DNA of 9,403 nucleotides from Methanoregula sp. (lineage in GTDB: Archaea; Halobacteriota; Methanomicrobia; Methanomicrobiales; Methanospirillaceae), in the NCBI GenBank assembly GCA_013331015.1, contig DUHF01000184.1:1-9403 (forward strand), written 5' to 3'. The notes beneath the pieces are model-generated. The model was not told where the DNA came from. It was given only the letters and a program-made list of their open reading frames with translations, and did no database searches. A program made the translations under genes and the position numbers. Numbering within the stretch: the stretch's first letter is position 1; every line of letters starts with the position of its first letter. Positions 1 to 5,053 of this stretch are shown here, piece after piece.

Positions 1-177
1 ATAGAGCTCCTGAGAAAAACACTCGATGGCAACACTTTTTCCGGTTCCATGGGGCCCGGAGAGGATGAGGTGCGGGCAGGTTTTGGACTGCGCAAAGGAC
101 CGGAGGTGGTGGATCACGGCATCCTGTCCGACGATGTCGGATAAGGAGCCGGGACGGTACTTGGTGATCCAGAACAT
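1..177 (-). CDS. Replication factor C small subunit-like clamp-loader ATPase, N-terminal fragment
   Basis: Only the first 59 codons are present; the gene runs off the left edge. The protein begins MFWITKYRPGSL, matching the WxxKYRP signature at the N-terminus of RFC/clamp-loader AAA+ proteins, followed by an IVGQ motif (about residues 15-18). A Walker A loop GPHGTGKS follows at about residues 41-48. RFC complexes load the PCNA sliding clamp onto primed DNA using ATP. The loop departs from the usual RFC GPPGTGKT (Pro to His, Thr to Ser), so this may be a divergent paralogue rather than the main RfcS. The start at 177 is supported by the WxxKYRP motif lying immediately after it and by a GAGG Shine-Dalgarno eight bases upstream. 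It overlaps the end of the preceding ligase gene by 64 nt in another frame. Family assignment is fairly sure; the exact subunit type is not. Confidence 0.8.
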   Translation of the reverse strand, partial: MFWITKYRPGSLSDIVGQDAVIHHLRSFAQSKTCPHLILSGPHGTGKSVAIECFSQELY

Positions 178-896
178 GCTGCAAGCCTCGTTGTCATCTC
201 ACGTATTGCCTCTGCCAAAAGATAATGATTGTCAAGTCGTGCGATGAGCCGTGCGCTTTCGCTGGCATCCAGTTCTTGGGCAGCCCGGGTTATCCCCGGG
301 AGTGCCCGGGTGAGTTCGTCAACAATGGTGAGTGACGCCGCGCGGGCGGTCCGGGAGAGCGGGTTGAGGTCGATTGCAATCACGGTCTTGTTCATCTTCA
401 TGAGTGCTTCGCACCGGTCCCCGTCTTCGAGGGGTACCAGGATGAGATCGGCCAAGAACATCCCCTCGCGCCGGCACCATGCCCGGTCATGGGAGAGCGG
501 GAGAAGCAGCTCCGCAGGACCGCTGAAAACATCGACCCCTGCACGGGTGAGCAGTTCCTCGATGAGCCGGACCCGCTCTTCCGTGCGGTGGAAGAGGTTC
601 ACTTCAACACGAGCTCCGGTTGCTGCCTGCAATGCTGCAATCTCCTCTGCTGCAAGAGCTGCCGTGTTCCCGTTGACCGAGATGACCGGATGCCGGGCCG
701 AGAGGATGAGGGCAGCAGCAGTCCGCTCAGCCAGGAGGGCACTCTGTGTGGTTCGTTCACCGATGAGGTAGTCGAACGCCTCGCCCCGTCCATGGGCCGT
801 CAGCCCTTCCAGGGCGAGCACGCCCTCCCGTGCAGCAGCAGCGAGCCGTTCACGGGTCACCAGCGAACGGTACCGTGGATGATCTGAAGGGATCAT
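114..896 (-). CDS. 4-phosphopantoate--beta-alanine ligase (archaeal phosphopantothenate synthetase, PPS)
   Basis: This 260-residue protein matches the archaeal phosphopantothenate synthetase family (formerly DUF137), which joins 4-phosphopantoate and beta-alanine with ATP to make 4'-phosphopantothenate in the cytoplasmic CoA pathway. Recognisable family blocks are PSDHPRYRSL (residues 3-12), GRGEAFDYLIGE (36-47), VISVNGNTAAL (71-81), VEVNLFHRTEERV (97-109), LVPLEDGDRCEAL (153-165) and IAIDLNPLSRTA (173-184). The ATG at 896 overlaps the TGA of the pantoate kinase gene as ATGA, and a GGGGTGG stretch lies just upstream. An ATG 45 nt further upstream (941) is ignored because the family starts close to the PxDHPRY block. 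The last 22 or so residues (Pro/Ser/Thr-rich, from about 239) look unconserved and overlap the RFC-like gene. Pairing with pantoate kinase, the enzyme of the preceding step, strongly supports the assignment. Confidence 0.94.
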   Translation of the reverse strand: MIPSDHPRYRSLVTRERLAAAAREGVLALEGLTAHGRGEAFDYLIGERTTQSALLAERTAAALILSARHPVISVNGNTAALAAEEIAALQAATGARVEVNLFHRTEERVRLIEELLTRAGVDVFSGPAELLLPLSHDRAWCRREGMFLADLILVPLEDGDRCEALMKMNKTVIAIDLNPLSRTARAASLTIVDELTRALPGITRAAQELDASESARLIARLDNHYLLAEAIREMTTRLAACSGSPSTVPAPYPTSSDRMP

Positions 897-1750
897 GCAT
901 CCACCCCGGTTACGCGGGCACCGGTCGTTGCCATCCTGCACCGGAACACCGTGCCGAACGGGCGAAGTACGGCATGCGCTTTTGCGCCATAAGCAAAGAC
1001 GCCGTTCCCGAGCATGGTCATGGCGGCATCGACTCCTTCTGCTTCACAGGCACACAGCACCCGCCCCACTTCCGGCGTAACAAGCCCGCTCCTGTACGCA
1101 AATTCCCGGGATTGTGCAAAGAACTCCTGTACCGTTGCGGGTTCCTTTTTTGGAAATGCCCGGGATACGCAGTCCATCTGCGTGGCGGAACCGAGCACCG
1201 AGGGGGTATGGATTGGGCCAAACGAGACGGCAAAAATTTCACTGTCAAGATCATAGCTCCGCAGGATCTCTGCGTCAATTCCGCCCCCGTTCCGCACCAC
1301 CCGGCCGCCTCCCTGGCAGGCAGCCACATCGCCAAGACCCGTGCGGTGTTGTACTTCCGTCTCATGGGCGATTCGCGCTATGTCATGGGGGCTCAGGCAC
1401 AGATCATACAGCCGGTTGACCGCGGTCAGGCTGGCAAGAAGTGCTGCTGCCGAGAGACCGAAACCGGACCCGACAGGAAGAGTGCACTCCGTATTGATCT
1501 TCGCGTTGATACCAAGCTTGAAAAGGGCTGATTCAAGGGGAGGGGAGCGGTCCGCAACCAGGCGCATCCGGCCCCCGGGGTTTTTCTGAAAGATGTTGAT
1601 CGATGTGCGAGGGGAGGAGATGACCGTCACCGTAACCCCCGGGTCGATTACCATGCCGGCACCGATACTGCCGCTGGCTTCTGGTCCGGGTACGGATACC
1701 CGTTTGAAATACCCGGAGATATGGCCGGGACAGCAGGCGGTGATCTTCAT
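893..1750 (-). CDS. Pantoate kinase (PoK), GHMP kinase superfamily
   Basis: This 285-residue GHMP-superfamily kinase is assigned as archaeal pantoate kinase, which phosphorylates pantoate to 4-phosphopantoate with ATP in the archaeal route to CoA (known for the family). The N-terminus has the CPGHISGYF block (residues 7-15) typical of this subgroup. The glycine-rich ATP loop LPVGSGFGLSAAAL is at residues 91-104. The HETEVQHRTGLGDV block (129-142) carries the likely catalytic acidic residues, and a C-terminal TMLGNGVFAYG block lies at 245-255. The start at 1750 puts the protein at the usual length. The frame is open to an ATG at 1843, but that 31-residue extension does not look conserved. The gene overlaps PPS by 4 nt (ATGA), so the two are probably translationally coupled. 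It is separated from the roadblock fusion gene by 100 bp that could hold its own promoter. Confidence 0.93.
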   Translation of the reverse strand: MKITACCPGHISGYFKRVSVPGPEASGSIGAGMVIDPGVTVTVISSPRTSINIFQKNPGGRMRLVADRSPPLESALFKLGINAKINTECTLPVGSGFGLSAAALLASLTAVNRLYDLCLSPHDIARIAHETEVQHRTGLGDVAACQGGGRVVRNGGGIDAEILRSYDLDSEIFAVSFGPIHTPSVLGSATQMDCVSRAFPKKEPATVQEFFAQSREFAYRSGLVTPEVGRVLCACEAEGVDAAMTMLGNGVFAYGAKAHAVLRPFGTVFRCRMATTGARVTGVDA

Positions 1751-1850
1751 GGCAGGATCCTTTTCTTCTGGCGTGGTTATACAATTACTCTCTCTTCCCA
1801 TAAAGCATTTCAAGAGCACGGCTCCCGGTGAAGCGGATGCCAAAAGAGTA
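1751..1850 (-). promoter_or_regulatory. Intergenic region with weak candidate promoters for pantoate kinase
   Basis: This 100-bp gap separates the roadblock fusion gene from pantoate kinase. Reading the minus strand, two AT-rich box A candidates are visible: CTTTATGG at 1805-1798 and TTGTATAA at 1784-1777. The first would give a leader of roughly 25-30 nt; the second would give an almost leaderless transcript. An AAGGATC just before the ATG could serve as a weak Shine-Dalgarno. A short T-run (CTTTTG) just past the upstream TAG is a poor terminator. Neither box is a strong match, so read-through from the cassette upstream is equally possible. Confidence 0.3.
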
Positions 1851-2882
1851 CTAATCCTGATCGCTTGTGATCTGGAGATCCCTCAGGATCCGCCTTATGT
1901 GGCCGATATTGATGGTGCGGGTGGTGAGGAGGCAGAGGTGGTACTCTTCATAGGGTGCCACAATGACATTGCCCTCCGGGATCTGGAGCGTCATGTGGAC
2001 AAACGATCCCCATTCGAGGTGCGGGGTGATCTTCCGGGTTGTTGCCAGCATGTTACGGGCGATCCTGAGGAGTGGCTCGATCTCGACATCCCCCATCAGG
2101 ATGATGTTGCGTTCTTCGTTGAAGACCGAGATGGCAACCACCCCGTTGAGTTTCTTTATCTGCCCGATAATTTTGATGGCCTCTTCATCGAGCACGACCG
2201 AAGCTGGGGGAATGACCTGCGGAGGGGATGCAGCTTTTGGCGGGGTAAAGGCCGGCTGGGGGGGCATGGTAGGGGGTGCCGGGGGAATGGTCCTTGGCGC
2301 GGTCTTCTCCGTTGCGGGCTCCTGAAGGACCGGGGCCGGTTCGGGAACGAGCGGTTTTGGGGCCGGCTCCTGCCTGGCTGGAGCGGGTTGTGGAACCGGG
2401 GGTCTGGGAGCCGGAGCGGGTGCAGGTGGTGGCGGAGGAGTTGCCGGGGTTTTTTGCCCGGTTACCGGAAGCGGTGGAGCAGCGGGAACCACGCGGGGGG
2501 ATTCTGGTTCAACGGGAACCGGGGCCGGTTTTACGGGTCCCACAACCGGTCTTTCCGGCTGCGGGGGAATGGTGGTCCCCTCCTCATCGATATTGCATAT
2601 TCGTAACGCTTCGGCAAATTCGTCCGGAGAATATTTGCAGAGGTTGAACTCGATTGTGGGGTGGGAGTTGAAATAATCAAGAGCTGCATGGCCGCGGAGC
2701 TCGATCCTGCCGTGCTTGAAGTAGTAGGCCAGGGGTTTTCCTTTCTGGATCAGGATGAAACCCTCGCCATCCTGGATGACCACTCTCACGATGCCGATGA
2801 ACCGTACCGTGTGGGTGAAGATCCACTGGGGGGGTGCCTGCATCCACCCGATACTCTGCCCTTCAGGTAACTGTTCGATCAT
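1851..2882 (-). CDS. Two-domain protein: uncharacterised N-terminal domain, Pro/Ala-rich linker, C-terminal roadblock/LC7-like domain
   Basis: This is a 343-residue protein of unknown function with three clear parts. Residues about 15-100 form a compact domain with RFIGIVRVVIQDGEGFILI (27-45) and a GKPLAYYFKHGRIELRG stretch (48-64); it resembles archaeal DUF2226-type domains from memory, which I could not check. Residues about 105-227 are a Pro/Ala/Val-rich, probably disordered linker with a run of six prolines (149-154 region) and an imperfect 9-residue repeat (166-174 and 182-190). Residues about 228-338 look like a roadblock/LC7 fold: LNGVVAISVF (245-254), a central helix around 266-285, and a closing INIGHIRRILRDL segment (325-337). 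There is no signal peptide or TM segment. The ATG overlaps the TGA of the stand-alone roadblock gene as ATGA and has no evident Shine-Dalgarno, suggesting coupled translation. Roadblock proteins commonly regulate small GTPases; no GTPase gene is in the window. Confidence 0.85.
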   Translation of the reverse strand: MIEQLPEGQSIGWMQAPPQWIFTHTVRFIGIVRVVIQDGEGFILIQKGKPLAYYFKHGRIELRGHAALDYFNSHPTIEFNLCKYSPDEFAEALRICNIDEEGTTIPPQPERPVVGPVKPAPVPVEPESPRVVPAAPPLPVTGQKTPATPPPPPAPAPAPRPPVPQPAPARQEPAPKPLVPEPAPVLQEPATEKTAPRTIPPAPPTMPPQPAFTPPKAASPPQVIPPASVVLDEEAIKIIGQIKKLNGVVAISVFNEERNIILMGDVEIEPLLRIARNMLATTRKITPHLEWGSFVHMTLQIPEGNVIVAPYEEYHLCLLTTRTINIGHIRRILRDLQITSDQD

Positions 2883-3226
2883 AACTGTGCCACAATACTG
2901 TCCTGGTTCTTCTTCATCTCGTAGGTTATCTGCCCGATGTTTGCGGTATTCTTTGCAATGATGACCAGGAAAAACTCCTCCATGAGAGGCCCGAGAATGA
3001 GAAAGTTATCTGCATATTCTACAAAGACCATGGAGAGCAGGGCATCGCCGAAATGTTTTGCCGTCACCTGCGAGTCGAGCATGATCGTGGCAATGACATT
3101 CTGGAGATCTGCATCAATGGAGATTCCCGATTTCATGCTCTCGATGATCTCGCCATTCTCCTGAACTACCAGTGCAGCCTGTACGCCATTGATGATGAGG
3201 AATCGGTTCAGGGTTTCTTTGAGCAT
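2879..3226 (-). CDS. Roadblock/LC7 domain protein
   Basis: This 115-residue protein is essentially a single roadblock/LC7 domain. Seen directly are GVQAALVVQENGEIIES (residues 14-30), which fits the family's opening strand-turn-strand, a central helix DADLQNVIATIML (38-50), the strand pair LLSMVFVEYADNFLILGPL (63-81), and the closing LVIIAKNTANIGQITYEM helix (87-104). In prokaryotes such proteins (the MglB class is the best known) dimerise and act on Ras-like GTPases; that role here is inference. It has no TM segment. It ends in an ATGA overlap with the larger roadblock fusion, so the two products are likely made together and could form a heterodimer through their roadblock domains. A GGGGAT eight bases before the ATG is a possible Shine-Dalgarno. 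No convincing TATA box lies at the right distance upstream, which favours transcription from the HAMP gene. Confidence 0.9.
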   Translation of the reverse strand: MLKETLNRFLIINGVQAALVVQENGEIIESMKSGISIDADLQNVIATIMLDSQVTAKHFGDALLSMVFVEYADNFLILGPLMEEFFLVIIAKNTANIGQITYEMKKNQDSIVAQL

Positions 3227-3341
3227 TCTTTAAATCCCCGGATTGTTATGGTATCCTGCATGCCGGACCCGCGCGGGATGAGGTATTCTCATCCCGCTGC
3301 CGGAACCGGCCTCTCTCTCCTGGCACCAGCCGGAATTTTTC
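3227..3341 (-). other. 115-bp spacer between HAMP gene and roadblock gene, containing a stem-loop
   Basis: No gene is visible here. The main structure is the perfect 10-bp inverted repeat listed separately. Downstream of it on the minus strand the sequence is mixed and lacks both a T-run and a clear box A. The short TTTAAAG next to the roadblock ATG is too close to the start to be its TATA box. Confidence 0.6.
3273..3297 (-). repeat. Perfect 10-bp inverted repeat (stem-loop) in the HAMP-roadblock spacer
   Basis: On the minus strand GCGGGATGAG and CTCATCCCGC flank a 5-nt loop AATAC, giving a fully paired GC-rich 10-bp stem. It starts 44 nt after the HAMP stop codon and ends 46 nt before the roadblock ATG. 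The lack of a following T-run argues against a classical archaeal terminator, so an RNA hairpin that shapes relative expression, or a protein-binding site, is possible. Confidence 0.75.
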
Positions 3342-3767
3342 TTATTCGTTGTCTTCCTTTGCGAGCGTATCGAGGATCTTATAGGTATTGATCATGCGGT
3401 TGAATGCGGTCTGGAGTTCCCCGATCTCATCGTTGCTGAGCAGTTCGATCTCCGGGTTCTTGAGTTCGCCGGTGCTCATGCTTGTCGCGATCTTGGAGAG
3501 TTTCACGATCGGGTTCGTGATGCTGCTGGCAAGGAAGAAACTCCACATGACAACAACCGAGAGGGTGATTAAGGTGATGATGAAGATGCTGTTGGCAAGC
3601 CCGATGTTGCTGATGATGCTGTTGTCACCCATGATGACAATTCCAAGGAGGATCATGGGGATTGTTGCAACAAAGAGCATACTGACCATCAGCTTGTAAA
3701 ATATCGGGATCTGGAAGGAGAAACCGGTTGGTGCCGGTTTTTGATCCGCTCTCTTCATGGAAGGCAT
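3342..3767 (-). CDS. Two-TM membrane protein with C-terminal HAMP domain and no output domain
   Basis: This 141-residue protein has a polar N-terminus (1-20), a first hydrophobic segment at about 25-46, a loop of only about 12 residues (DNSIISNIGLAN), a second hydrophobic segment at about 59-81, and then a HAMP domain (about 80-135). HAMP hallmarks seen are the proline in SSITNPIVKLSKIA (81-94), GELKNPEIELL (100-110) and DEIGELQTAFNRM (113-125). HAMP domains relay conformational change from a membrane sensor to a kinase, cyclase or methyl-accepting domain, but here the chain ends right after the second HAMP helix and there is almost no extracellular sensor. It may act through a partner, plausibly the roadblock proteins encoded next (inference). 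ATGs at 3767 and 3758 are both possible; neither has a good Shine-Dalgarno. It is the first gene after a 110-bp spacer holding a TATA-like box. Confidence 0.88.
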   Translation of the reverse strand: MPSMKRADQKPAPTGFSFQIPIFYKLMVSMLFVATIPMILLGIVIMGDNSIISNIGLANSIFIITLITLSVVVMWSFFLASSITNPIVKLSKIATSMSTGELKNPEIELLSNDEIGELQTAFNRMINTYKILDTLAKEDNE

Positions 3768-3815
3768 AGATCAGTATTTACACAAACATCACTTAAACGT
3801 TCCTCTATAATTCCG

Positions 3816-3825
3816 GGGTTAACCC
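3816..3825. repeat. 10-bp palindrome GGGTTAACCC
   Basis: This is a perfect 10-bp self-complementary sequence just downstream of the predicted start site (about 3830) of the cassette promoter. Being short, it could be chance, but with the 14-bp palindrome it places two symmetric sites around one predicted start. Confidence 0.35.
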
Positions 3826-3840
3826 TTTCTTGGATGGGGC

Positions 3841-3854
3841 AATTGCCGGCAATT
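3841..3854. promoter_or_regulatory. Perfect 14-bp palindrome AATTGCCGGCAATT, candidate operator
   Basis: The sequence equals its own reverse complement over 14 bp with no mismatch. It abuts the TTTAAATA box (sharing base 3854) and lies between it and the expected transcription start, where archaeal repressors typically block TBP/TFB or polymerase. The cognate regulator is not recognisable from the window. Confidence 0.5.
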
Positions 3855-3861
3855 ATTTAAA
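3854..3861 (-). promoter_or_regulatory. TATA box (box A) candidate, TTTAAATA
   Basis: The minus strand reads TTTTTAAATAAT here, matching the archaeal box A consensus TTTAWATA. A start site about 25 nt downstream would fall near 3830, leaving a leader of about 60 nt before the HAMP gene ATG. No strong purine-rich BRE is visible upstream, so confidence is moderate. Confidence 0.5.
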
Positions 3862-3877
3862 AATCGGGGAGATCCGA

Positions 3878-5053
3878 TCAATCGCGTTGTGGCTCGTGAA
3901 CCGGATCCGGAATCCCGGTAAGTTTAGAAAAAATGCCGTGGGCGATCTCCTCTTTTTCGCCCGTCAGGATGGTACTTCCCTGCGCGTCCAGCAGGACATA
4001 CTCCCCGTACGTGCTCCCCATGGTTTCAGGCCTGTTCATGAGGACCATGGCAACCCCCAGTTCAAGCAGGGCCCGGGCGCCCGTTTCGGGTGACCGGTCA
4101 ATCTTGAAGGCGATGGTGAACGGGTGGAACTGGGTAACCACTTCAGTGATAAGTTTGGGGAGGGGCTCAAGGGCGATGGTTGCAGGGTTCCCGCTGGGGA
4201 TCTTTCCCGGTACCGGTGCCGGTGCAAAGTCCGAGATCGCTGCTGCGCTGATGTAGATGTCTGTCGCCCCCTGCCCGTTGAGGAACCCGATCACGGAGTC
4301 ACGCATCTCCAGAGCGGTATCGGCAGCAAGGTTTGTCACGCAGGGGAAGCGGTCGCGGTGAACAACGGTCACGTCAGCCCCGAGCCGGAAGGCTTCCCGG
4401 GCAAGCGCCCGGCCCATCTGCCCGCTCGACCGGGTGGTGAGGACCCTGACATCGTCCACCACTTCCCGGCAGGGCCCGCTCGTGATGAGCACCCGTTTCC
4501 CCGCAAGGGGGCGGCCACTGGCTGCCCGTTCGCACCAGAGGACGATCTCCTCCTGCGTGGGCATCTTTGCCTTGCCCTCTTCGATGCGGGGCTCCATCAC
4601 CTCAACACCCCAGCCTTTCAGGCGCCGGATGTTCTCTACGAGGGCCGGGTGCCGGTACATGCTGTGGTGCATGGCGGGAACGAGAATGACCGGCATCCTG
4701 CTGCCAAGGGCGGTTGTTGCAAACGTCGTCACGGGGGTGTCATCGATCCCGCACGCGATCTTGCTGAGCGTATTTGCCGTGCACGGGGCGATGAGGAGGA
4801 GATCGGCCGAACCTTCGTCCCCGCAGAAGGTGACATGCTCCACAAGGCCGGTGATGCGGGTGATGACCTCCTGCCCGCTGGCGTACGCGAGTGCATCGGG
4901 TGTCACGATCCCGGCAGCTGCCGTGCTCATGACAACCCGCACCCCGGCACCCCGGCGCCTGAGCTCGTGGATGAGCTTTACAAGTTCGACTGCCGCGATG
5001 CTCCCGGTGACGCCGATGACAACCTGTTTTCCGGCAAGGGTCGTTTTTGTCAT
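3878..5053 (-). CDS. coaBC: Bifunctional phosphopantothenoylcysteine decarboxylase / phosphopantothenate--cysteine ligase
   Basis: This 391-residue protein has the full CoaBC layout. The N-terminal flavoprotein CoaC half (about 1-178) has GVTGSIAAVELVKL (14-27), the likely catalytic His in VEHVTF (71-76), LLLIAPCTANTLSKIA (85-100) and PAMHHSMY (126-133). The C-terminal CoaB half (about 183-383) has VLITSGPCREVVDDVRVL (188-205), RSSGQMGRALA (208-218), YISAAAISDFAP (267-278) and a FKID motif (316-319). CoaB adds cysteine to 4'-phosphopantothenate using a nucleotide triphosphate, and CoaC decarboxylates the product to 4'-phosphopantetheine. The clamp motif is PAMH instead of the bacterial PAMN, which I recall from other archaeal homologues. 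The position equivalent to the bacterial CoaB Asn (SN-x-SSGKMG) is Thr207, and the Lys is Gln212. The gene starts with an ATGA overlap after Taw2 and has no evident Shine-Dalgarno. Confidence 0.96.
   Translation of the reverse strand: MTKTTLAGKQVVIGVTGSIAAVELVKLIHELRRRGAGVRVVMSTAAAGIVTPDALAYASGQEVITRITGLVEHVTFCGDEGSADLLLIAPCTANTLSKIACGIDDTPVTTFATTALGSRMPVILVPAMHHSMYRHPALVENIRRLKGWGVEVMEPRIEEGKAKMPTQEEIVLWCERAASGRPLAGKRVLITSGPCREVVDDVRVLTTRSSGQMGRALAREAFRLGADVTVVHRDRFPCVTNLAADTALEMRDSVIGFLNGQGATDIYISAAAISDFAPAPVPGKIPSGNPATIALEPLPKLITEVVTQFHPFTIAFKIDRSPETGARALLELGVAMVLMNRPETMGSTYGEYVLLDAQGSTILTGEKEEIAHGIFSKLTGIPDPVHEPQRD

Larger units (their letters stand above)
3768..3877 (-). promoter_or_regulatory. 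Spacer after coaBC with likely promoter of the HAMP-roadblock cassette
   Basis: This 110-bp noncoding gap is the most AT-rich noncoding stretch in the window. On the minus strand it holds a TTTAAATA box A candidate, the palindrome AATTGCCGGCAATT directly after it, and a second palindrome GGGTTAACCC near the predicted start of transcription. A weaker TTTAAG at 3797-3792 would suit a nearly leaderless transcript of the HAMP gene, which fits its lack of Shine-Dalgarno. The same region must also end the coaBC transcript; TTTTTAAAT just past coaBC is the only T-rich stretch. Confidence 0.5.

Noticed and set aside
897..941. N-terminal extension of the PPS ligase to an ATG at 941
   Set aside because: The family starts near PxDHPRY, and the ATGA overlap at 896 gives a natural start.
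1751..1843. N-terminal extension of pantoate kinase to an ATG at 1843
   Set aside because: The 31 extra residues look random, while the family begins just before the CPGHISG block.
1593..2606. Long plus-strand open frame (337 codons) opposite the roadblock fusion gene
   Set aside because: It is antisense to a gene with recognisable domains, and its Gly/Arg/Trp-rich stretch is the mirror of the Pro/Ala-rich linker.
3273..3297. Reading the stem-loop as an intrinsic terminator of the HAMP gene
   Set aside because: No T-run follows on the minus strand, and archaeal termination depends mainly on T-rich tracts.
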